Source: Elusimicrobiota bacterium (GTDB lineage: Bacteria; Elusimicrobiota; Elusimicrobia; UBA1565; UBA9628). Taken from it: a stretch of 15,508 bases of DNA. Positions 1 through 7,295 of this stretch are shown here, piece by piece. The position numbers and the translations under genes were made by a program. Below the pieces are notes generated by a model. That model did not search any database, had not been told where the DNA came from, and saw only the letters and a list, made by a program, of their open reading frames with translations. Location: positions 1 through 15,508 of the forward strand of contig JAQUMZ010000016.1 in NCBI GenBank assembly GCA_028717865.1, read 5' to 3'. How positions within the stretch are numbered: the first letter of the stretch is position 1; each line of letters begins with the position of its first letter.

Positions 1-979
1 TCACCAAATCCCGGCGCGTCGTCGAGCCGGCTTGCCCCGTCCAGGGCCGGGACCGCGCGGCCAGGCTCGCGAGCTGGCGCCGCTGCTCCTCCTTCACCTC
101 TTTGAACGGCGGCGATATCTCGTCGATGCACTTTTCCTGGAAATCGGGATGCTCCGCCGTCACGCCGTAGCCGCCGCGTTTGAGCGCGGCCAAGGCTATC
201 CGGTAGCGGCCGTCCTCCTGCGTGAGGGTGCGCCCTTTGACCGCGCCTTTTGGGTCGCGAAAAACCAGCTCGGCGGCGTAGACCGCCCGCAGGGATACGA
301 GATCGTAGGCGACGCCCTCGAACACCCACTGCGGCCGGGCCTTGACGGCCGGCCGCGGTAGAACGGGCGCCGGCGCCCAGGGCGCCGCGTCGGGCCGGAG
401 CGCTGCGGGCGCGGCGGCGGCCGGCGGCGCCGCCAGGACCGGCTTGGCGGGCCGCGGAGGCTGCCGCTCGGCCCGTCCGATGAAGACGGGCCGACCCGGC
501 GGCCGGCCCTCGGCCTCGGGTTTCGGGCGCAGAGCGCTGTAGGTGGCCATGATGAAAGCCGCCCCGGAGACGACGGTTCCGGCCAGGAACCAAGGCATGA
601 GCGAAAGCCGGCGCCGCGGCGCGGCGGCGGCCGTCGCCGTCCGGGCGGGCTCGGATTTCGTGTTTTCGCGCGACGGCGCCTCGGTCCGGGGCGATCCGGC
701 CGTCGGCGCTTCCGTCGGGGCCGCCTGCGGCTCCGGCGCGGGCAGCGCCTGATCCTCCGGCGGGGCCGTCTCGGATTCCGGAGCCGGCGGCGCCTCAGCC
801 TCGGGCGAGGCCGTTTCCGGCCGCGGCGAGGAGGGCGGCGAATCGGACTGCGCCGAGGCCGAGCTTTCCGCGGGCGCCTCCGGCGCTATCCTCATGAGGT
901 TGAAGTCCCATCGGCATATCGGACAGAGTTCGCTTTCCTCGTCCACCTCGGAAGCGCAATTGGGACAACGTGATATCAT
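1..979 (-). CDS. Zinc-ribbon, single-TM protein with regulatory-like beta-sandwich domain (3' end outside window)
   Basis: The minus frame beginning at the ATG at 977-979 has no stop down to base 1, giving 326 codons with the C-terminus missing. The N-terminus starts MISRCPNCASEVDEESELCP and carries two CxxC knuckles (C5/C8 and C19/C22), a typical short zinc ribbon. A Pro/Ala/Glu-rich linker follows (about residues 35-120), then one hydrophobic segment (about 126-148, LMPWFLAGTVVSGAAFMM), another Pro/Ala stretch, and from about residue 210 a region reading WVFEGVAYDLVSLRAVYAAE ... GRTLTQEDGRYRIALAALKR, which resembles carboxypeptidase-regulatory-like / Ig-like beta-sandwich domains. The inferred topology is cytoplasmic zinc ribbon, one membrane pass and an extracytoplasmic domain. 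It begins 28 bp after the stop of the giant upstream gene, with only a distant AGGA as ribosome site, so co-transcription is likely. No specific function is recognised; the domain calls are by eye. Confidence 0.82.
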   Translation of the reverse strand, partial: MISRCPNCASEVDEESELCPICRWDFNLMRIAPEAPAESSASAQSDSPPSSPRPETASPEAEAPPAPESETAPPEDQALPAPEPQAAPTEAPTAGSPRTEAPSRENTKSEPARTATAAAAPRRRLSLMPWFLAGTVVSGAAFIMATYSALRPKPEAEGRPPGRPVFIGRAERQPPRPAKPVLAAPPAAAAPAALRPDAAPWAPAPVLPRPAVKARPQWVFEGVAYDLVSLRAVYAAELVFRDPKGAVKGRTLTQEDGRYRIALAALKRGGYGVTAEHPDFQEKCIDEISPPFKEVKEEQRRQLASLAARSRPWTGQAGSTTRRDLV

Positions 980-1007
980 GGCGCGTTGGCGGCAAAATCC
1001 TACAAAA

Positions 1008-4000
1008 TTATTTGCGCTTCTTCCGGGACAGGCCCAGGATATAAGGCAGGTTCGAATGCAGGAGCAGGTAGCCGACCGAGAGCGCCGCGCTGACGCGCAG
1101 CCCCATTTCAATGAGCAGCCTCCAGTCGGAGCCGCCGTCGCGTTTGGGGCCGCCTTGCGGGAATTCGTAAGGATGCTGGGCCGGCGCGAGATACGTATAG
1201 CCGTAGTCCTCGGATTCCGGGGGCGGCGCGGCCGATCGGCGCGGCGCGGCGTAGGAGGGGGCCTGGTCCAGGGCCGCATCGCCGCGCTCCGGAGCCGGGG
1301 CCGGGGCCGGCGCGGTTTCCTCGTCCTTGCGCAGCGGCTTTCCTCCGCCGAACGACGGCATGGCGGCCGCCTCGGAGCCGGAAGCGTTGGCGCTGAAGAC
1401 GGGCGAGTCCTTCTTGGGCTCCATCTTGCGGGGCAGCGGGCGAGACCCGTCGAAGCGCGACCCCGGCGCGGACGGCCTGCCGTTTCCGGGCCCCGGGGCG
1501 CCGGGGGACGACATCAAGGGCTTGCGCCGGGCCGCGATGGGATTGCCCGCGGCGCGCGCGGGCCCGCCGCCGCCGGCCGGATTGAACAGCCCGTTTTGCG
1601 CCGGAGCCGCCGCGGCGTCCGGCTTGGAGCTTTCGAAGGGAGACGTCGGCTCGCCGCGTCCCGCGGCGCCCGCACCCTTGCCTCCGCCTCCTCCGCCACC
1701 TCCGCCACCACCGCCTCCGCCACCACCGCCTCCGCCGCCACCACCTCCTCCTCCCCCGCCTCCGCCAAATCCCGCGCCGCCGATCTTCCCCGTCTTTATG
1801 CCGCCGCGCTGGGGGCCGCCGCCACCTCCGCCCCCGAGGCCTCCGGGACCCGCGCCCGTCTTGCCGCCGGGCACGGCCGCGGTCTTGGCGCCGCCTTTGA
1901 GAGACTTGGACGAATCATAAGGAGTGTTCGGCCCCTTCTTCTCCTCGCCTTTACGCTGTTCGGCCTGTTCCTCCGGCGGCGTTTTACCGGGATCCTCCCC
2001 GGAGGGTTCGGAGGCTTTTTCCTCGGCGGGCGGCGGCGGAGCGCGTGGCTCGTCCTCCCGCGCGCCCAGGGCGGAAGGCTGCAGGCGGCTGTAAGGAACG
2101 ACCACGGCGTGCCGGAAGGCGCCGCGCGCCTCGGGCAGCGGCGATAAAATTTTGGCGAGGGCGCTTCGTCCGGCTCCCTTGGCCCGGCTCCAGAGACCCT
2201 TCGCGGCGGGGGCTTGCGGCGATATCCCGGCCTTGGCCGCGGGGCCCGGGCCGGGCTCGAGCGCGACCTTCACGCCCACGGGACCGGCTTTGCCCGCGGC
2301 GGCGAGGCCGGCCTCGAGCGGGACCGTGGCCTGCGCCTTGGGCGTTCCCTTTTTGCCGGCGGCGGCCGCCTTTTTGGGCGTCGTGCCGGCGCCGGCGGCG
2401 CGGGGGCCGTCTTCGGCGGCGGCCCCGGCCGTCTTCGCGCGGGCCTTGCCCTTTTTTCCAGCGGCGGGATTTCGTCCCTTCACGGCCGGCGCGCCGGAGC
2501 CTTCGACCGCGGAAAGCTTGGCTTGCGCGGCCCCATCCAGCGCCGCGGCTTGGTCGCGCGCCTGTTCCAGCGTTTTTTTCGCATTGCCGAAACCGAGCTT
2601 GGATTTTAATTTCGCGTAGGCCCGCCTGACTTTCGCGATTTCCCGCAGCGCTCCGATTTTGCCGGGTTTGAGACCGTTGGTCGCGGGTGCTGGGCTCGCG
2701 GCGGCCGCGGGAGCGGTGGGAGCGGCCGCAGGAGCGCCGGAGGCGGACGGCGGGGAGGCGGGTGGAGGCGCCTTGGCGGGCTTGCCTTTGGCCGCGCCGC
2801 CCTCGGCCGGGGGGGCCTTCGGCGGAGTTGGTTCGCCGGCCGCCGGCGGAGCCTTCGGGGTTTCCTTAAGGCTGTTCTCCAACTGCTTGACCTCGCCGCC
2901 GCGCTCGGCGATTTCGCGCGGCTTGGAGTGGCGCTTCTTCATCATTGCGGCGAGGAAGAAGAGGTCCGTGGCCGTGGCGCTGAGGCGGTTGAAATACGCC
3001 TCGTCGAAACGGCCCTCCCACGTGGCTTGCGCGGTCTGGCCGACGTTGTCGGCGCCGCCGAGCAGCCAGGTGGAGAGCATGACGGTGCTGACGATCCGGT
3101 GGGTCACGCTCAAGGCCGGGACCGCGGCCCGCGCCGCCAAGGCGCCCCGGGCGAAGGCGGCCCCGCCCTTTACGAGCGCCGCGGCCTCGCCCATGCCGAA
3201 GGTCGCCACGACCAAGGGATTGAACATGCTCTCCGCGATGTTTTCGAAGGCCCCGGCCAGGACTCCGGCCGCGGTATAGGCGGAGGCGCTCCAGCCCGAG
3301 GTTCGGGCGCCCGCGGCGATGAGCCGGGCGCCGTAGGAGCCGGCGCCGAAATTCCCGCGCAGGACCTCCAGCGCTTCCTTGGCGTCTATCGGGGCGGCGG
3401 CGGCGGTCTCGATGACGTCGGCGGGCACGGGGAAGGCCTGGCCGGCCAGGGCCTTGCGCCGCTCGGAGCGGACCTTGGCGAAGAGCCGTTCGCGCTCGCC
3501 CGGGTCCAGGCGGTCGAGTTGAGCCTGGTCGCTCAAGGAACCCCAGGGCATTTTCGCGTAGGAGGCGGCCGCCTCCAGGCCCAGCCCCGACTGCGGCGGC
3601 GCGTCGAGCCAGGGATCGTGCCCCATGGAGCCGCCGCGGTTGTCAAGGATCAGGCCGACCATGCCCGAATAGGCGGTCGTGCCCACCTTGCCGCAGAAGT
3701 CCAGCGTCGAGCCCAGGTGCTTGGTGCGCATCAGCGAGTCCAGGCCTGCCCCGAACCAGCTCCGGCCTTGCGCTTCCAGCAGGTTTTTCTTGGACTTGGT
3801 CCCGATGCTCTTCCAGCGGCCGCCTTCGAAAATCTGTTCCTCGACGAACACGTCGCGATAGGCGGCCTCGTAGGCCCACGGACCCCAGCCCTTGCGCTCC
3901 TTGCGCGCGGTCGACTTCCATTCCAGGCGCCGGCCGTCGGCGCCGTATTCCCTCCAATAGCCCGGCCGCTCCTGGACCGCGTTGCCGGCGGCGTCGGCCT

Positions 4001-6050
4001 CGATGGCGCCCGTGACCACGAAATTGAGCTTCCCGTCGGCGGTTTCCCGGTCCGTGAACATGCCGGTGAGCACGCGGCGCGTGCCGTCCCGGCGCTCGAA
4101 AATAATCCGGAAGACACACTTGTCGTCGATGACCAGCCGCGCGCCGGCCGCGCCGGGAGGGGCATAGTCGTCCAGGTCGCGCAGCAGGGCCCCGACCTGG
4201 GCGGCCGCTCCGGAGCCGCCCAGCTGGAGCGCCGAGGCGATCGCCTCGGCCAGCTTGAAGCCGGCGGTCTCCCGTTCCAGCCCCCGGGGCATGCGCAGCA
4301 GTTCCGCCAGACCGGCCTCGTAGCCCAGGACCTTGCCTTCGCGCACGATCCGGCTGAGGCGGCCGGACGCCTCCACCACCGTGCCGTTGTCGAGCTCGAC
4401 GCGCGAGATTTCTAGGGAGCCGTCGGCGTTGAGCGTGCCGTATTGGACCTTGAACGCGGCGGCTCCCTTGCCGGGGGCCAGCGGCTTGACCGAGACGCGC
4501 TTGCCCTCGGCCGTCTCCACGAGCAGGCCCTTGCGGTAGTCGGCCACCGACCGCGCGGCGCCCTCCTGCTTGACCTCCTCGGCCATGACCCCGCGCTCGT
4601 CCCAGGAGCGCGAGGTGAGCAGGCCGCGCGCGAGGTCGAGCAGTTCCTCGCGCTCGAGCCGGCCGGTTTTGTCGGAAAAGACCCGCGTGCGCGCGGCTAC
4701 GGGCTCGCCGGAGGCGCCCAGATCCAGCAGCGAACGGGCGGTCTTGCCGGTCTTCGGGGAGCGCACCACGACGAGCATGCGCGCGCCGCCCTCGCCGGCG
4801 CCCTCGAAGCGCGAAGTCCCGTCCTTGAACTCCAGGAGCAGCCCCGCGAAGCGCGCGCCGTCCTCGCTTTCGAAGTGGACGCGCGCCGATTCGGCGTCGG
4901 CGCGCCCGACCTCCCAGGGTTCCAGCGTGAGGTCCGCGGGCACGGCCTCGGCCAGGAGGGCCTGCTGGACGCAGAGCTGGTAGCGCGCGACCGCGGCCAG
5001 ATAGAGGGCGAAGGGGCGGTTGACCCGGGCGATGGCCTGCAGCCGCCGCGACTCCGCCTCGAGGTCCCGGGACGGGCCGGCGAAGCCGAGCTCGCGCGCC
5101 AGGCGCCGGCCCAGTTCCGAGAGCCTCGCCGCCAGCCGCGAAAGCTCCTCGCCGGAGTCCGCCGCCTCGCCGGCGGCCGCCAGGGCCTGGCGGGCGGCTT
5201 CCAAGAGCCGGGCGCGCTCCTCCTGCCTTCGGGAGCGGAACTCCCGCTCGCGCGCGTCGGGCAGCAGCTTCAGGAAGGGGTTGGCGGCCGCGGCCGCGGC
5301 CGAAAGCAGTCCGGGGCGGGGCGCTTGCGGCGCCGCGGCGGGGGCCGCGGCCGGCCGCGGCACGGGCGCGCCCTGCAGATCCGTGAGCTTGGGGACCAGG
5401 GCGGGGTCCGTGTACTCGACGGGTTCGGAGCCGCCCGTCAGCGCGGCGAGCACCGCGGGCGCCGAGTTCATCCGGCCCAGGTCGAACACCTTGCCGACGG
5501 CGGGCTTGCCGCCGAATTCCTCCTTCAGGCGGCGGTCGAGGTTGTCGAAGACCGCGCGGGCGGCCTCGGGCCGGGCGGCGGCGTCGCGCAAGCCGCTCAT
5601 GAGCACGGCGACCGCGGCGAGGTCGCCGGAACTCTGGGCGGGGCTGACGGCGCGGACCAGTTCCTGCACCTTCGGGGTGACGGCGCCGCCGGAGCCGGCG
5701 GCGATGGCCCGCGTATTGGAGATCAAGTTCGAGAGTTCATTGATCTTGGCGCGGATGCGGCCCTGCTCGGCCTCCAGCATCGAGGCCGCCGAAAGCTGGG
5801 CCTCGATCTCCTTGAGCCGCCGGTCGAAATCGAAGCTGGCGGCCGCTTTTTTGCCGCTGAGGTGCAGGAGCAGGTCTCGGCCCAGTTCCTGCAGCCGCAG
5901 GTCCGCCTGCCGGGCCGAGTGAGAGGAGAATGAATCCGTCCGCGGCGCCGGAACCGCCCCGGGGTCCGCGCCCAGGACGGGCGCCGCGACCAGAATGGCG
6001 CACAGGACCAACGGACGCGCGCGCAGCCCCTCGATGCGCAGCATATTCAC
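1008..6050 (-). CDS. Giant secreted/anchored protein with poly-glycine run, function unknown
   Basis: A 1680-residue protein, starting at GTG 6050 or, equally well, ATG 6044 two codons later; neither has a clear ribosome site. The N-terminus (LRARPLVLCAILVAAPVLGA) is a signal peptide. Visible regions in order: a helical, Ala/Arg/Glu-rich part (about 40-370); a part rich in short alternating strands, such as LDNGTVVEASGRLSRIVREG and WREYGADGRRLEWKS (about 380-800); a hydrophobic, small-residue helical part (about 913-1000); a Pro/Ala linker; a Lys/Ala histone-tail-like part (about 1185-1245); acidic and Pro-rich linkers; 29 consecutive glycines (residues 1429-1457); further disordered Pro/Gly/Ala sequence; and a C-terminal hydrophobic segment (about 1645-1673) ending in basic RKKRK. 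The strand-rich and hydrophobic layout recalls large export-associated or polymorphic proteins, but no known domain is recognised. The zinc-ribbon gene follows 28 bp downstream. Reading frame and GC3 bias support it as real throughout. Confidence 0.85.
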   Translation of the reverse strand: MNMLRIEGLRARPLVLCAILVAAPVLGADPGAVPAPRTDSFSSHSARQADLRLQELGRDLLLHLSGKKAAASFDFDRRLKEIEAQLSAASMLEAEQGRIRAKINELSNLISNTRAIAAGSGGAVTPKVQELVRAVSPAQSSGDLAAVAVLMSGLRDAAARPEAARAVFDNLDRRLKEEFGGKPAVGKVFDLGRMNSAPAVLAALTGGSEPVEYTDPALVPKLTDLQGAPVPRPAAAPAAAPQAPRPGLLSAAAAAANPFLKLLPDAREREFRSRRQEERARLLEAARQALAAAGEAADSGEELSRLAARLSELGRRLARELGFAGPSRDLEAESRRLQAIARVNRPFALYLAAVARYQLCVQQALLAEAVPADLTLEPWEVGRADAESARVHFESEDGARFAGLLLEFKDGTSRFEGAGEGGARMLVVVRSPKTGKTARSLLDLGASGEPVAARTRVFSDKTGRLEREELLDLARGLLTSRSWDERGVMAEEVKQEGAARSVADYRKGLLVETAEGKRVSVKPLAPGKGAAAFKVQYGTLNADGSLEISRVELDNGTVVEASGRLSRIVREGKVLGYEAGLAELLRMPRGLERETAGFKLAEAIASALQLGGSGAAAQVGALLRDLDDYAPPGAAGARLVIDDKCVFRIIFERRDGTRRVLTGMFTDRETADGKLNFVVTGAIEADAAGNAVQERPGYWREYGADGRRLEWKSTARKERKGWGPWAYEAAYRDVFVEEQIFEGGRWKSIGTKSKKNLLEAQGRSWFGAGLDSLMRTKHLGSTLDFCGKVGTTAYSGMVGLILDNRGGSMGHDPWLDAPPQSGLGLEAAASYAKMPWGSLSDQAQLDRLDPGERERLFAKVRSERRKALAGQAFPVPADVIETAAAAPIDAKEALEVLRGNFGAGSYGARLIAAGARTSGWSASAYTAAGVLAGAFENIAESMFNPLVVATFGMGEAAALVKGGAAFARGALAARAAVPALSVTHRIVSTVMLSTWLLGGADNVGQTAQATWEGRFDEAYFNRLSATATDLFFLAAMMKKRHSKPREIAERGGEVKQLENSLKETPKAPPAAGEPTPPKAPPAEGGAAKGKPAKAPPPASPPSASGAPAAAPTAPAAAASPAPATNGLKPGKIGALREIAKVRRAYAKLKSKLGFGNAKKTLEQARDQAAALDGAAQAKLSAVEGSGAPAVKGRNPAAGKKGKARAKTAGAAAEDGPRAAGAGTTPKKAAAAGKKGTPKAQATVPLEAGLAAAGKAGPVGVKVALEPGPGPAAKAGISPQAPAAKGLWSRAKGAGRSALAKILSPLPEARGAFRHAVVVPYSRLQPSALGAREDEPRAPPPPAEEKASEPSGEDPGKTPPEEQAEQRKGEEKKGPNTPYDSSKSLKGGAKTAAVPGGKTGAGPGGLGGGGGGGPQRGGIKTGKIGGAGFGGGGGGGGGGGGGGGGGGGGGGGGGGGGGKGAGAAGRGEPTSPFESSKPDAAAAPAQNGLFNPAGGGGPARAAGNPIAARRKPLMSSPGAPGPGNGRPSAPGSRFDGSRPLPRKMEPKKDSPVFSANASGSEAAAMPSFGGGKPLRKDEETAPAPAPAPERGDAALDQAPSYAAPRRSAAPPPESEDYGYTYLAPAQHPYEFPQGGPKRDGGSDWRLLIEMGLRVSAALSVGYLLLHSNLPYILGLSRKKRK
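1680..1766 (-). repeat. GGN codon tract encoding 29 glycines
   Basis: Twenty-nine successive glycine codons, read as GCC/TCC/ACC/CCC triplets on the plus strand, lie between Phe and Lys codons. The codons are mixed (GGC, GGA, GGT, GGG) rather than one repeated triplet, so the run is not a simple recent slippage product. Further shorter Gly runs lie just upstream in the protein (plus coordinates about 1800-1850). Confidence 0.95.
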
Positions 6051-6131
6051 AGTGTATGGCCGCCGGACCCAGGCCCTCAGTGTCCGACGGCCCAGAGTGT
6101 TCTAGGCCTTAAGACCCAGGCGCGGCGCGAT

Positions 6132-6159
6132 AGTATAGCCGGAAGCCGCCAAAATGCAA
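6132..6159 (-). promoter_or_regulatory. Possible promoter for the giant gene
   Basis: On the minus strand TTGCAT (6154-6159) is followed after 16 bp by TATACT (6132-6137), a 5/6 match to a -10 box but only 3/6 for the -35. It would give a leader of about 75 nt before the GTG at 6050. The rest of the 213-bp gap contains a repeated GCCTGGGTC but no clear ribosome site. The call is tentative. Confidence 0.35.
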
Positions 6160-6207
6160 TGGCGCCCGCTTGAATCGCTTCAGGATATGGAGAAGCGGAC
6201 ATCTTGC

Positions 6208-6263
6208 CGCTTATTCAAAAAAGGCCCGCCGAGTTTCCGAAGTTCCTGAAAGCGTGGCGCCAA
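6208..6263 (-). repeat. Copy 1 of a ~55-bp gene-end repeat element
   Basis: Reading on the minus strand from one base after the TAG of the 6264-7157 gene, the element begins TTGGCGCCACGCTTTCAG and ends in AAGCG. It matches the element at 10583-10636 at about 36 of the first 41 positions. CGCTT near the start can pair with AAGCG at the end, enclosing the core. This copy contains a run of six T after GGCGGGCC, which could help termination, though no classic hairpin directly precedes the run. Confidence 0.6.
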
Positions 6264-7157
6264 CTATTCGGCGGAGAGGGCGGTTAGGCGCTCCTCGAAC
6301 TTCGGCTTGGGCACGACGCCTTCCTCGCGCAGCAGGAAGTATTTGCTGGCTTTCTGGGAGAGGACCACGAGGAATTTGGCGGGGACGCCCGCGCGCCGGT
6401 AGGCGGCCAGCTTGTGATGCCCGTCGAGGACGAAGCCGGCGAAGAAGCTGTGCAGGACCTTGCTGCGGCCGCGCCGCACCACCTCGGGTATGCCGCGATG
6501 GTAGAGGCCCAGCAGCAGGACCCGGGGCCGGTCCCCGTTGGCGATCATGGACTGATAGACCTTGATGTTGTCCGCCTTGAGCAGGTCCCGGGGCACCAGC
6601 GGGATGACGAAATTGAACTGGCTTTCCATGACGCCGGCCTCGGAGTGGCGGAATACCCGGGGCCTTTGGCCCTCGTAGTGCTCCCAGCCCGAAAGCAGGC
6701 CCTCCTCGCGGGGATCGGCGATGTCCCACAAATCCATGAATTCGCTGTTGAAGAAATAGGACCCTTCGTCCTCGCTGTCGTAAGGCCCGGTCAGGCCGAA
6801 GGAGGTCTCGAAGATGTCGTACTCGCCCTTTTCCTGCAGATCCAGGATCGGCGCCAGCTCCTGGACCATGGCCTCGTCGATAGGCCGCGGCACCTGGAAG
6901 GCCTTGGGCAGATTGACCACCTTGCGCGAAAGCCGGGGCTCGTGCAGGCACTTGAACCAGAAATGGCAGGTGTCGCAGTCGTTGCCGACCTCGAACTTGC
7001 GCGAACCGTTGATCTCCAGGAAATAGGAATTGGCCTCGCCCGGCTTTTTCTCGACCCCGATCTTGAAGAAGCCCCGGCCCTGGTTGATCTTGACCTTGAA
7101 CAGGCCCTGAGCCAGGCGCGTCACCTCGAATTTCTGCGAAGCCGCATCCGCTTTCAA
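6264..7157 (-). CDS. Uncharacterised protein with Cys cluster and ParB-like DGHHK motif
   Basis: A 297-residue protein starting at TTG 7157, chosen because GGAGGG lies just upstream and a good promoter sits about 30 bp further on; no ATG occurs near the N-terminus in frame. The N-terminal region is strand-rich and contains CDTCHFWFKCLH, with Cys at 61, 64 and 70 and His at 65 and 72, a plausible metal or Fe-S site. Near the C-terminus (about 242-262) FVLDGHHKLAAYRRAGVPAK matches the DGHHR/K-LAA motif of ParB/sulfiredoxin-fold proteins. From memory, this combination (CxxC early, DGHHK late, about 280-300 residues) recurs in an uncharacterised bacterial family; there is no helix-turn-helix as in partition ParB, so it should not be called parB. 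It is divergent from the coiled-coil gene across a 138-bp gap. Substrate and role are unknown. Confidence 0.85.
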   Translation of the reverse strand: MKADAASQKFEVTRLAQGLFKVKINQGRGFFKIGVEKKPGEANSYFLEINGSRKFEVGNDCDTCHFWFKCLHEPRLSRKVVNLPKAFQVPRPIDEAMVQELAPILDLQEKGEYDIFETSFGLTGPYDSEDEGSYFFNSEFMDLWDIADPREEGLLSGWEHYEGQRPRVFRHSEAGVMESQFNFVIPLVPRDLLKADNIKVYQSMIANGDRPRVLLLGLYHRGIPEVVRRGRSKVLHSFFAGFVLDGHHKLAAYRRAGVPAKFLVVLSQKASKYFLLREEGVVPKPKFEERLTALSAE

Positions 7158-7184
7158 ATTCCCTCCATTTTTCCTGTGGAAAAC

Positions 7185-7214
7185 ATTCTAGACATTTAAA
7201 GCCGGGTAAGGCAA
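7185..7214 (-). promoter_or_regulatory. Sigma70-type promoter for the DGHHK gene
   Basis: Minus-strand -35 TTGCCT (7209-7214, 4/6) and -10 TAGAAT (7185-7190, 5/6) are separated by 18 bp. Transcription would start near 7178, leaving a leader of about 20 nt that contains GGAGGG directly before the TTG start. The internal agreement of promoter, ribosome site and start supports all three. Confidence 0.6.
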
Positions 7215-7270
7215 GGTTCCCGCGGCGAACTCAATAATTCCGTAATACCTCTCCGGTATATATTCAGCGA

Positions 7271-7288
7271 CCCGCGGCCGGCCGCGGG
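7271..7288. promoter_or_regulatory. 18-bp perfect palindrome before the coiled-coil gene
   Basis: CCCGCGGCCGGCCGCGGG is a perfect 18-bp inverted repeat without a loop. It ends 7 bp before the ATG at 7296, occupying the place where a ribosome site would be expected; none is seen. A weak -10-like TATATT lies at 7259-7264, so the palindrome would sit at the very start of the transcript or act as an operator at the start site. Function is inferred from position only. Confidence 0.5.
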
Positions 7289-7295
7289 ACGAACC

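Noticed and set aside
1327..1920. Plus-strand 197-codon frame with a poly-proline run
   Set aside because: It is the complement of the poly-glycine codons of the giant gene; no ribosome site and no support beyond composition.
2440..2600. Lys/Ala-rich stretch as a separate histone-H1-like gene
   Set aside because: It lies within the continuous frame of the giant protein with no start signal of its own.
6264..7157. Calling the DGHHK-motif gene parB
   Set aside because: Only the short fold motif is shared; there is no helix-turn-helix, CTP-binding GxxR motif or parA neighbour.
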